Notes under the pieces: generated by a model
What the model was told of the DNA's origin: nothing
Databases searched by the model: none
The model's input: the letters and a program-made list of their open reading frames with translations, nothing else
Translations under genes and position numbers: made by a program
Assembly (NCBI GenBank): GCA_910583815.1
Contig: CAJTZB010000042.1
Coordinates: 1-16,521, forward strand
Origin: an uncultured Lachnospiraceae bacterium
GTDB taxonomy: Bacteria; Bacillota; Clostridia; Lachnospirales; Lachnospiraceae
Length of the DNA stretch: 16,521 nt
Reading direction: 5' to 3'
Shown: piece after piece, positions 1-5,146 of the stretch
Numbering within the stretch: position 1 is the first letter of the stretch
Layout of the letters: every line of letters begins with the position of its first letter

Positions 1-142
1 CAATGTGGCTCCTCCCCTTGTTGAACAGGACAGCCCCACTCCCGAAGAACGGCTCGAGGTAGCTGTGGTGCTCAGGAAAATGCCCTATGATCCATCCTGC
101 CAGGGACCATTTGCTCCCCGGATACTTAACCACCGCTTTCAT
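1..142 (-). CDS. DNA N6-adenine methylase (Dam/D12 class), N-terminal fragment cut by window edge
   Basis: Only the first 47 codons are present; the gene runs out of the window at position 1. The start at 142 is preceded by an AAAGG Shine-Dalgarno and lies 15 nt after the stop of the previous gene. The N-terminus contains KYPGSK, matching the motif of D12-class methylases (usually near PFxKWxGGK/YPGSK), and then PFFGSGAVLF, the AdoMet-binding FxGxG motif. The family transfers a methyl group from S-adenosylmethionine to adenine N6. Phages use such enzymes to protect their DNA from host restriction or to mark it for replication control. The catalytic DPPY motif would lie outside the window, so activity cannot be judged. 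It is the most promoter-distal early gene seen here. Confidence 0.85.
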   Translation of the reverse strand, partial: MKAVVKYPGSKWSLAGWIIGHFPEHHSYLEPFFGSGAVLFNKGRSHI

Positions 143-157
143 CCTTTATCCTGCCTT

Positions 158-754
158 TCACCCATTCACTTCCACGTACCTCGCGTCCGCATAGAAGCCG
201 TGCCTGGACCAGTACAGGCGGTTTGTCTTTATCGGCTCCGTAAGCACCGTGTATTCCCTCTCGCCCCTGCTGCCCCAGTTCCGGTGAATGATGTCATGCA
301 CTTTCTTCTGGTACGCCTTCTCTATGTCCCTGACCGGCTTCAAGAACTGGAACGTGCATTCCTCTTTCCAGAACAGCATGCCCCGGAAGATTCCTGCCAT
401 CGCATGGGTGGGCTTCCTGACCTGCCCTTCCGGCAGGTACTCCACTGCGAGGAACCTGTCGAAGCCGTCTATCTCGATTGTCCTATGCCGCTTCCGGATT
501 TCCTCCGCCTCCCTCTCCATCTGCGCGAAGTCTGTCCGGTCGCTGTCGGTGAAGCAGCCCCTGTCCGTCCGGTAGAAGAAATCCCTTCCGTTCTGCACGA
601 CCTCTGTTATCCTGCCTGTCTCAACTTCCCCAAGCACGAGCCTGCCGATGCGGTCGCCCACGCGCAGGGGGTGCGTGGCTGTACTGCTTCCCTTCTGGTT
701 TCCCTCTTCCGCCTGCCCCTGCAGGTAGGCGAATATGTCCAGCTGCTCATACAT
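158..754 (-). CDS. Phage protein of unknown function, 198 aa
   Basis: I do not recognise a named domain. The start is placed at 754 (MYEQLDIFAYL...) because GGGAGGGACATGGGG provides a Shine-Dalgarno and because this ATG overlaps the stop of the upstream replication gene by 8 nt (ATGTATGA), a sign of translational coupling. Openings of the MYEQLDIF type are common in small Clostridia phage early proteins. The middle is rich in charged residues (REAEEIRKRHR) and aromatics, with a YRTDRGCF segment and no membrane helix, so it is probably a soluble cytoplasmic protein. Its place between the DnaD-like gene and the adenine methylase suggests a role in early phage DNA metabolism, but that is inferred from position only. 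Confidence 0.75.
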   Translation of the reverse strand: MYEQLDIFAYLQGQAEEGNQKGSSTATHPLRVGDRIGRLVLGEVETGRITEVVQNGRDFFYRTDRGCFTDSDRTDFAQMEREAEEIRKRHRTIEIDGFDRFLAVEYLPEGQVRKPTHAMAGIFRGMLFWKEECTFQFLKPVRDIEKAYQKKVHDIIHRNWGSRGEREYTVLTEPIKTNRLYWSRHGFYADARYVEVNG

Positions 755-1559
755 TCCCCATGTCCCTCCCTGCGTCGTACCTGTATGCCTCTCCTGCCGT
801 CCGTATCCCGCGTGCCGCAAGCCGGTCAAGCACGCCCTGCACGTAGTTCCAGTTCCGCGCGTTCGCGTTTGCCGAGCATTCAAAGGCATACCAAAGCAGC
901 CCCAGCCTGTCCATGTCTACTGCAGGCTTCCCATCCCTCACTGTGGCTATGCGGCTCCTTACCCCTTCGGTGTCCGACCTGCTTGGCTCCATCCCCCAGT
1001 AGTCCCCTAGCAGCCGTTCTGCCTCCGCGCACACGCGCCTATATATGCTATCACCACCATCACCACTAAAGACGTTCTTTTCTTCCTTCCCTTCTTCTCT
1101 TTCTTTTCCTTCTTCTATTGCTGTTAATTGTCTGTTAACAGGCTGTGCATTGCCTGTGGTCTGTCCGTTGTCTGCATGTGGCTTGTCTGTTATATGGCTG
1201 TTATCTGGCTGTGCATTGCCTGTTACTTGCCTGTGGTCTGGCTGTGGTTGCTCGTTTTGGTATAAGTCGTAGTTGACCACTGTGAACACTGAAAACTTTG
1301 GGTATGCCCTGACCGTGATTTCACCTGTCTTTTTCAGGTGCTTTATGGCAGTCCTCACTTCGTTTGGCGTTAAGGAAAGCTCCTCCTGCAGTGATGGGAT
1401 GGAAGTGACGAACTCGCCCCTGTCCACCACGATTCCCCTGAAGCTCCCTTCCTTCCAGTTTGCCTTGATGATGCAGTGGAGGAAGAGGCTCTTCGTATGC
1501 TCGTCTTTGTACCATCCCCATTCCAGTATCTTCCGGTCTATTTTGATGTAGCTGCCCAT
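747..1559 (-). CDS. DnaD-like phage replication initiation protein (replisome organizer)
   Basis: This 270-aa protein has three parts. Residues 1 to about 100 are a winged-helix-like N-terminal domain (opening MGSYIKIDRKILEWGWY, with LTPNEVRTAIKHLKKTGEITV typical of phage replisome organizers). Residues about 120 to 165 are a low-complexity linker rich in Gln, Asn and Thr. The C-terminal region has the DnaD-type signature NWNYVQGVLDRLAARGIRT. Such proteins bind the phage origin and recruit the host helicase through its loader. The start at 1559 has AGGGGGA upstream and lies 5 nt past the rusA stop. The next gene overlaps its end by 8 nt. No helicase-loader (DnaC) gene follows, so the host loader may be used. 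The linker carries DNA-level repeats, where an origin sometimes sits in such phages. Confidence 0.85.
   Translation of the reverse strand: MGSYIKIDRKILEWGWYKDEHTKSLFLHCIIKANWKEGSFRGIVVDRGEFVTSIPSLQEELSLTPNEVRTAIKHLKKTGEITVRAYPKFSVFTVVNYDLYQNEQPQPDHRQVTGNAQPDNSHITDKPHADNGQTTGNAQPVNRQLTAIEEGKEREEGKEEKNVFSGDGGDSIYRRVCAEAERLLGDYWGMEPSRSDTEGVRSRIATVRDGKPAVDMDRLGLLWYAFECSANANARNWNYVQGVLDRLAARGIRTAGEAYRYDAGRDMGNV
1141..1223. repeat. 17-bp direct repeat inside the replication-gene linker
   Basis: GGCTGTGCATTGCCTGT occurs at 1141-1157 and again, identically, at 1207-1223, 66 bp (22 codons) apart. Related CTGT/CTGG-rich units lie between them. On the coding strand they encode repeated TGNAQP segments. 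They could simply reflect slippage expansion of a linker, or act as iterons bound by the replication protein; the sequence alone cannot tell which. Confidence 0.7.
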
Positions 1560-1564
1560 GCATA

Positions 1565-1822
1565 CTATCCCCCTACTTCCTCGATGTCTATCTCTATGCG
1601 CGGGTTCTTGCTGTCCACATAGAACTCGTGAGTGAAGTTCTCAACCTGCGCCCATCCGTCGTTGTCTATCACGCCGCACGCCTGCAACGCGTCCTCAAAC
1701 ACCTTGTCCGCAAAGGCGAAGATGTTCCCCTTGTCCCTCCTCCTGTCCGCCTCGTAGAAACGGTAGTGGATGATAATTGGCGTGTCTATCTTAAGCCGCC
1801 CCAGCTGCCGCCATCCTCGCAA
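1565..1822 (-). pseudogene. rusA: RusA-type Holliday junction resolvase, N-terminally truncated and missing a catalytic Asp
   Basis: The RusA family is recognisable from RRRDKGNI, an amphipathic helix, CGVIDNDGW and the closing NPRIEIDIEE. RusA cuts Holliday junctions using three acidic residues (D70, D72 and D91 in E. coli). Here the usual RRDxDN motif reads RRDKGN: the second Asp is Gly (GGG codon at residue 32 of this frame), while the first Asp (30) and the NDGW Asp (55) remain. Only about 85 residues are present against the usual 115-140; roughly the first 35-45 are missing. No ATG opens the frame; a TTG at 1822 inside the upstream gene is the only candidate, without a good Shine-Dalgarno. 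The frame overlaps the upstream gene by 32 nt. It looks like the remnant left by a deletion that joined the end of the NinB-like gene to the middle of rusA. Confidence 0.7.
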
Positions 1823-2252
1823 GCTCGTCTGGCGTGAGCGTCTCTATCCCAAGCCCCTCCGCCTCTGACACCGTCCCCTCTATCAGCAGCGACATCTCCC
1901 TACTGTCGTATGTGTGCGAACCCCGGTAGAGCCTGTAGAACACCACCTGACGCCCATTCTCCTCAGAGAACTTTGCGGGGATGCTGTGCGGCACCTCAAG
2001 CTCCCACATGTACTCCGGCGGTGCGTTCGTCTTGTAGACGAGCGGCGTTCCGTCCGGCAGCAGCTCCGGCTGCCCATACCTGCATATGAGCATGTTCTTT
2101 GCCCTTGCTTTGGAGAGCCCGAGGCTGTCGGCTATCTTCCCTGCCATGCGCCTGCATTCCTCCGCACATCTGGCATCCACCTCGAATGTGACGGCCAGCT
2201 TCCCATCCATAAAGTCCATCACGGCGGATACGAGCTTCCCTGTCGTCTCCAT
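1791..2252 (-). CDS. NinB-like phage recombination protein, probably internally shortened
   Basis: This 153-aa protein begins METTGKLVSAVMDFMDGKL and ends with GIETLTPDELARM. Both are features I associate with the NinB/recombination-associated proteins that sit between a single-strand annealing protein and rusA in Firmicutes phages. The core has CRYGQPELLPDG, YRLYRGSHTYDSREMS and a conserved-looking Gly-Ser-His-Thr-Tyr-Asp segment. Family members I recall are about 25-35 residues longer near residue 30, with a segment like KKRSLDANAYFW that is absent here, so an in-frame deletion is possible. NinB of phage lambda binds single-stranded DNA and acts in recombination. The start is 2 nt downstream of the ERF stop, giving tight coupling. 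Family assignment rests on memory of motifs and is moderately sure. Confidence 0.6.
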   Translation of the reverse strand: METTGKLVSAVMDFMDGKLAVTFEVDARCAEECRRMAGKIADSLGLSKARAKNMLICRYGQPELLPDGTPLVYKTNAPPEYMWELEVPHSIPAKFSEENGRQVVFYRLYRGSHTYDSREMSLLIEGTVSEAEGLGIETLTPDELARMAAAGAA

Positions 2253-2254
2253 GT

Positions 2255-2899
2255 CTATGACCTCCTTACCTCGTCCCAGTGTCTGGTGGCGTTGTCATAC
2301 TTTTCCTCTGTCATGTCCTCAAGCCTGCCTACCTTGTATAGCCACAGCACCTTCTCCTCCGGCAGCCCATCCCGGATGCAGCGTTCCCGGATGTCCTCCA
2401 CATGGGCGGGCGTTATCCTGACGGCAGGCTTCCTGCCGGTCTGCGCCCCCTGCTTTTTATCCTCCTGCTTTTTGTCCTCTTGCGTCCCCCGACTGCCCAT
2501 TTCTGACTGCCTCCTCTGTTCGTCGGTGTCCGCGTCCTTCGTGTCGTCCAGAAGCAGCAGCCCATTCAGTGCGTACTTGCGGGCATACGAGGATGCCGAG
2601 CCAGTGATCTGGCTCTCGTCCATCCCTTTCTTCTCAGCGCACTCCCTCGCCATCGCGGAGACGGACACGCTTTTCCCTGTCTCGTTGTCGTAGAGCGTCG
2701 CCGTCGCCCTGACGTAGACCCTCCCACCAACCTCCACGATTTCGTCGGAAAGGAGCAGCGAGCAGCCCTCCCGTATGAGGAACGGTTTCACTGCCTCGCA
2801 TATCGCCTCCGCGCTACGGTAATTGAAATTCCCAAATGAATTGTGCAAGCTCTTTGGTGCCTTGACCTCTGTCTGTATCCGCATCAGCTTTCCGAGCAT
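2255..2899 (-). CDS. ERF-family single-strand annealing recombinase
   Basis: Residues about 10-125 match the ERF family (Erf of phage P22): VKAPKSLHNSFGNFNYRSAE, then the signature GSASSYARKYALNGLLLLDD, corresponding to the usual GS-x2-(T/S)Y-x-RKYAL motif. ERF proteins form rings on single-stranded DNA and anneal complementary strands for phage recombination and genome circularisation. After residue about 130 there is a charged Gln/Lys-rich linker with a repeated QEDKK unit, then a small C-terminal domain (PAHVEDIRERC...LWLYKVGRLEDM). The start at 2899 has AAAGGGG 5-6 nt upstream. At 214 aa it is about normal for the family. Gp157 lies upstream and the NinB-like and rusA genes downstream, the usual recombination cassette. 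Confidence 0.88.
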   Translation of the reverse strand: MLGKLMRIQTEVKAPKSLHNSFGNFNYRSAEAICEAVKPFLIREGCSLLLSDEIVEVGGRVYVRATATLYDNETGKSVSVSAMARECAEKKGMDESQITGSASSYARKYALNGLLLLDDTKDADTDEQRRQSEMGSRGTQEDKKQEDKKQGAQTGRKPAVRITPAHVEDIRERCIRDGLPEEKVLWLYKVGRLEDMTEEKYDNATRHWDEVRRS

Positions 2900-2940
2900 C
2901 CGCGCCCCTTTCCGGAAGCCGCCCAGCTTCCTATGTGCCT

Positions 2941-3402
2941 TTACCTGATCTGTATGCTGCTGCTTATGGCAAGTTCCGCACCCTCGACCGGCACACCTGC
3001 CTTCAGCGCGTCCCTTATCGCCGCCTTGTCCGCCTCCGGTACAGGATGGCGCAGGAAGCCGTCTGGCAGCTTCCCGATGTCCGTCACCCTGACGCTCTCG
3101 CTCCTCCGGAACGATATGCTGACCCTCATGCTTCTGAATGGGGTACCGCCAAGGTACGAAGAGAGGAACGCCCTGAGGCTTTCCGCCTTTCCCTCCGCCG
3201 CCTTCTGTTTCCGCGCGAAGGATTCCTTCTCCGCCCTATACGCTGCAGCTTCCGCCTCAAGGCACTTCACCCACAGGGCTACGTTCTGGACCTTCCTGTC
3301 CCGCTCCATCTGCAGCGCACCGAGCCTCTCCGTATCTATAATCTCGCCGGTCTCCGTGTCCACGCAGCCAAGTATCCCTTCCTCTATCTCATACAGCGTC
3401 AT
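2941..3402 (-). CDS. Gp157-family phage protein (siphovirus)
   Basis: This 153-aa protein opens MTLYEIEEGILGCVDTETGE and continues through a Lys/Glu/Ala-rich helical region (residues about 30-75) to a C-terminal part with FRSMRVSISFRRSESV and LPDGFLR. That layout and length match the siphovirus Gp157 family, first described in Streptococcus thermophilus phages and linked with phage resistance; its biochemical function is not settled. The frame is open further upstream, but the start is set at 3402 because GGAGAAGGAC precedes that ATG, the preceding 54-aa gene overlaps it by 14 nt, and the protein then begins as family members do. It precedes the ERF recombinase by 41 nt, the common arrangement. 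Confidence 0.85.
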   Translation of the reverse strand: MTLYEIEEGILGCVDTETGEIIDTERLGALQMERDRKVQNVALWVKCLEAEAAAYRAEKESFARKQKAAEGKAESLRAFLSSYLGGTPFRSMRVSISFRRSESVRVTDIGKLPDGFLRHPVPEADKAAIRDALKAGVPVEGAELAISSSIQIR

Positions 3403-3553
3403 GTCCTTCTCCTTCCATCTCCGTTTCCATATAGGCTTCCCTTGCCCTGCGCAGCGCCCTTCCTGATTGGGCATACGCCTCCTCCAGCGGCACGCCGTAC
3501 TCCGCCTCGCCCCACCACCAGTCGGCGACCATCGCGTTCTCAGCCTGCTCCAT
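3389..3553 (-). CDS. Small 'WWW-motif' phage protein, 54 aa
   Basis: This short gene was found by translating the minus strand between the zinc-ribbon gene and gp157. It begins MEQAENAMVADWWWGEAEYG, continues VPLEEAYAQSG, and ends with a basic then acidic helical tail (RALRRAREAYMETEMEGEG). It overlaps the gene before it by 14 nt and the gene after it by 14 nt, which fits the packed operon. The core ENAM-x2-DWWW-x3-EYGVPL is shared with a second protein at 11067-11270, outside the prophage boundary, which strongly supports that it is a real coding gene. I do not know its function. The invariant Trp triplet next to acidic residues suggests a binding surface rather than an enzyme. Confidence 0.75.
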   Translation of the reverse strand: MEQAENAMVADWWWGEAEYGVPLEEAYAQSGRALRRAREAYMETEMEGEGHDAV

Positions 3554-3749
3554 CCTGCTGCCCCCTTCCTGCCCATGCCAAGCAGTAGTTGCCTGCCAAC
3601 GTTCCCTGTTTTTTGTTCGGCGTGTCCCTTTCTATGTATGGGGGACGGATACCCCATCCCCTCTGTTGTTCTTCCCTGCAGTCGTCGCAGACCCCATTGA
3701 CCATGTCCGACGCGTCGCACCTGCAGCCGCATATCCTGCACCTTGCCAT
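3540..3749 (-). CDS. Small zinc-ribbon phage protein, 69 aa
   Basis: The N-terminus reads MARCRICGCRCDASDMVNGV followed by CDDC, so the cysteines form CxxC (plus an extra Cys pair) and CxxC about 13 residues apart, a likely zinc ribbon. The rest (RPPYIERDTPNKKQGTLAGN) has no recognisable domain. I place the start at 3749 (ATGGCAAGG) rather than the in-frame ATG at 3767 because GGAAAG lies about 6 nt before the former, while the latter lacks a Shine-Dalgarno. Small zinc-ribbon proteins are common early in phage replication operons and are often assumed to bind nucleic acid; nothing more specific can be said. Confidence 0.65.
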   Translation of the reverse strand: MARCRICGCRCDASDMVNGVCDDCREEQQRGWGIRPPYIERDTPNKKQGTLAGNYCLAWAGRGQQDGAG

Positions 3750-3770
3750 TGACTTTCCTTTCCCCATGCT

Positions 3771-3959
3771 TTATACTGTATGTAATTGTATAGTTATGTT
3801 TCTGTTTTGGCGCTGCCTCTGATTCGCGGTCAGGACAGCGCCTCTTTTCTTCCCTGCGACAATCAGCGCTATCCTGCCATTATGTATGAATATCTCATCC
3901 CCATACTCCTCGTAGTTGTGCAGCAGTGTAAACACTGTGGCCTTGCTCGTTTCATTCAT
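3771..3959 (-). CDS. Small phage protein of unknown function, 62 aa
   Basis: The start overlaps the stop of the upstream HTH gene as ATGA (3956-3959), so the two are probably translated in a coupled way. The first half (ATVFTLLHNYEEYGDEIFIH, then NGRIALIVAGKK) looks like a compact alpha/beta fold. The last third is Gln/Asn/Arg-rich and less convincing. I recognise no family. Support is the ATGA overlap, the lack of any gene on the other strand here, and its fit in the operon spacing (22 nt to the zinc-ribbon gene). Confidence 0.55.
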   Translation of the reverse strand: MNETSKATVFTLLHNYEEYGDEIFIHNGRIALIVAGKKRGAVLTANQRQRQNRNITIQLHTV

Positions 3960-4204
3960 ACTCCTGCCTCCATTCCCAATGGCTCTGAGAGCTTACACCC
4001 AAATGCCTTTTCCATGTTCCATATCTCCGATATTGTGAATCCGTCCGGCTCATGGAGCTTCTTTGTAATAAATGTCTTCTCTGATATGTTCATCATTTCC
4101 GCCATCTTCCTGTTGTCGTACCCACTCCGCACCATCTGGTACTGTATCCGTGCGGAAAGCTCCCTCCGCCTTATCTCCGCGGCGCTTGGCTTCACTTTTG
4201 GCAT
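3956..4204 (-). CDS. Small helix-turn-helix regulator at the head of the early operon, 82 aa
   Basis: The protein MPKVKPSAAEIRRRELSARI... contains a HTH-like stretch, GYDNRKMAEMMNISEKTFITKK, followed by ISEIWNMEKAFGCKLSEPLG, a layout common to small Cro/XRE-type proteins of Clostridia phages. The frame is open upstream to an ATG at 4255, giving a 99-aa form. I prefer 4204 because GGAGGG lies upstream (spacing slightly long, 11-12 nt) and the longer N-terminus looks atypical. As the first gene of the leftward operon it may control the divergent promoters in 4205-4431. It is distinct from the Cro-sized protein at 6149-6382, so the phage has at least three HTH regulators. Confidence 0.7.
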   Translation of the reverse strand: MPKVKPSAAEIRRRELSARIQYQMVRSGYDNRKMAEMMNISEKTFITKKLHEPDGFTISEIWNMEKAFGCKLSEPLGMEAGV

Positions 4205-4327
4205 AAAACTACACTCCCTCCAATCTATGTCTGATTGATTCCTGACTGTTGCCATGACAGAAATCTTTCTTCCACTTCCTCATCCTCCTCTATGTCACCA
4301 ACTCTTTGTCTGTAATTAGCTTGCCAA

Positions 4328-4358
4328 TACCAAAATTGGGTAAAGCAGAAATTTGGTA
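4328..4358. promoter_or_regulatory. Inverted repeat in the divergent control region, operator candidate
   Basis: TACCAAA at 4328-4334 and TTTGGTA at 4352-4358 form a perfect 7-bp inverted repeat with a 17-bp spacer. It lies between the leftward HTH gene and the rightward Cys-rich gene, just downstream of the predicted leftward promoter. It may be an operator for the HTH protein encoded at 3956-4204; this is inferred from position. Confidence 0.35.
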
Positions 4359-4377
4359 CAAATAATTTTTCATTCCA

Positions 4378-4386
4378 TGTTACAAT
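4378..4386 (+). promoter_or_regulatory. Extended -10 promoter candidate for the 4432 gene
   Basis: TGTTACAAT combines the TGn extension with TACAAT (5 of 6 matches to TATAAT). No good -35 is visible. It lies 45 nt before the start of the small Cys-rich gene and overlaps the -10 of the opposing leftward promoter candidate. Confidence 0.4.
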
Positions 4387-4408
4387 CTTCTTACAGACAT
4401 AAAGTCAA
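4379..4408 (-). promoter_or_regulatory. Candidate leftward promoter for the early/replication operon
   Basis: On the minus strand TTGACT (4403-4408) is followed after 18 nt by TGTAAC (4379-4384), 4 of 6 to the -10 consensus. It faces the HTH gene that heads the early operon. The match is moderate, and an activator or other promoter is possible. It overlaps the opposing rightward -10, so the two would compete. Confidence 0.35.
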
Positions 4409-4431
4409 GTAAAAAGAAAGGGGAAACAAAA

Positions 4432-4647
4432 ATGTCCTTGTGTCCATTCATGAGTGTCGATATGTCCGCCATTGACATATCAGACTCTAAAAAGCCAAAT
4501 GGGAAAGCTGTTCCATGCGTTCCCTCGTGTGCTCTCTATTTCAAAGGCCATTGCTCAATAAATGTCCTTGCTCAAACACAGTACAAAGAGTACATGAAAA
4601 AGTACAGTGCTACGGAAAAAGCTCCGGCTGACGATTGTCAGCAATAG
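4432..4647 (+). CDS. Small Cys-rich phage protein, 71 aa
   Basis: The start has GAAAGGGGAA 6-8 nt upstream. The protein has Cys at residue 4 (LCPFMS), a CVPSC pair near residues 29-33 followed by ALYF, and a further Cys in GHCSINVLAQ. The pattern CP(F/I)MS ... CxxxCALY ... CS recurs, as I recall, in small proteins of unknown function near phage regulators in Clostridia, where a metal site is likely. It is on the opposite strand from the early operon and appears to have its own promoter, which is typical of genes expressed in the lysogen. Function unknown. Confidence 0.6.
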   Translation: MSLCPFMSVDMSAIDISDSKKPNGKAVPCVPSCALYFKGHCSINVLAQTQYKEYMKKYSATEKAPADDCQQ

Positions 4648-4749
4648 CGTTGTACAACTGTAAGGTTGCGAAAACTATCTGAATTTTTTCTCCAAGGATA
4701 GTGTCAATTTTTAGAGAATATCCTACTTTCCTTTTCTCATGTTCTCCCT

Positions 4750-4787
4750 TATACTGTACTTACAGGGTACTAGCATACCCAAGTACA
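4750..4787 (+). promoter_or_regulatory. Promoter-like -10 with an overlapping long inverted repeat
   Basis: TATACT (4750-4755) is followed at once by a strong imperfect palindrome: TGTACTT (4755-4761), a 3-nt bulge, GGGTA, a 6-nt loop CTAGCA, TACCC, and AAGTACA (4781-4787), 12 paired bases. A Shine-Dalgarno (AAGGGAGA) and ATG follow at 4791-4809. The palindrome sits where a repressor bound to DNA, or an mRNA hairpin, would affect the short gene downstream. No T tract follows, so it is not a terminator. The -35 (TTTCCT) is weak. Confidence 0.45.
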
Positions 4788-4806
4788 TAGAAGGGAGATA
4801 CCATCC

Positions 4807-5017
4807 ATGCTTGACAAAAATACTTCCGAAGAATTACAAGCTACTGCATGAGAGCGATTAACGGAAACTCTCTCATGAATCTAGAATGGATAAGCTTATT
4901 CAATCCCTTACTCTTCTGGCTACATCAGAATCAGTCATTACTTTAGAGGAGTACGAGCGTAAGTTTTCAATGATACTCCTAATTTTTTTACCCATACTCG
5001 TTTCACCTCCCATTTAA
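4807..5017 (+). pseudogene. Decayed small gene with stop codon and frameshift
   Basis: A good Shine-Dalgarno (AAGGGAGA) precedes an ATG at 4807 that opens MLDKNTSEELQATA and then meets TGA at 4849-4851. Reading on in the same frame gives ERLTETLS before another stop; switching frame within the run ACTCTCTCAT gives HESRMDKLIQSLTLLA, TSESVITLEEYERKF and on to a stop at 5015-5017. The joined reading looks like one coherent helical protein broken by a nonsense change and a slip in the CT repeat. The 43-codon part from 4886 has no Shine-Dalgarno of its own. I cannot assign a family. The rest of 4648-5146 shows no convincing gene, only control elements. Confidence 0.35.
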
Positions 5018-5067
5018 TTACCAATGTTCCAGTTTATAGATTGATATATCACTTTTTTCATTTTTCC

Positions 5068-5096
5068 TAGAATTTCTTTTCTTTTCGTGTTATAAT
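5068..5096 (+). promoter_or_regulatory. Extended -10 promoter of the TIR/NDT-like gene
   Basis: TGTTATAAT (5088-5096) contains a perfect TATAAT with a TGn extension. A weak -35 (TAGAAT, 3 of 6) lies 17 nt upstream at 5068-5073. The start codon is 50 nt downstream. It suggests that this accessory gene is transcribed independently of the phage lytic operon. Confidence 0.6.
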
Positions 5097-5099
5097 TCC

Positions 5100-5127
5100 C
5101 TTATCAGCACTGCTATGCTGAAATAAG
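5100..5127 (+). promoter_or_regulatory. Inverted repeat in the 5' leader of the TIR/NDT-like gene
   Basis: CTTATCAGCA (5100-5109), a 6-nt loop, TGCTG (5116-5120), two unpaired bases and ATAAG (5123-5127) give a 10-bp hairpin. It begins 4 nt after the -10 and ends 19 nt before the start codon, so it could be an operator or an mRNA structure that limits expression. No T tract follows. Confidence 0.45.
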
Positions 5128-5146
5128 AGCAAAAGAGGTAATTTTC

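Noticed and set aside
5..1069. Long plus-strand open frame (354 codons) across the left end
   Set aside because: It lies opposite recognised minus-strand phage genes (methylase, 198-aa protein, DnaD-like) and is Pro/Leu/Arg-rich without domains; it is an antisense shadow caused by high GC.
1130..1262. Repeats resembling a short CRISPR array
   Set aside because: Only two exact copies, both in frame in the DnaD-like gene linker, with related rather than unique sequence between them.
1914..3588. Several long plus-strand frames opposite NinB-like, ERF and gp157 genes
   Set aside because: They mirror well-supported minus-strand genes, are low-complexity Ser/Cys/Pro/Leu-rich, and have no Shine-Dalgarno sites at fitting positions.
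2941..3741. A longer 266-codon version of the Gp157 gene
   Set aside because: The family-like start is at 3402 with a good Shine-Dalgarno; the added N-terminus is the shadow of two real small genes in other frames.
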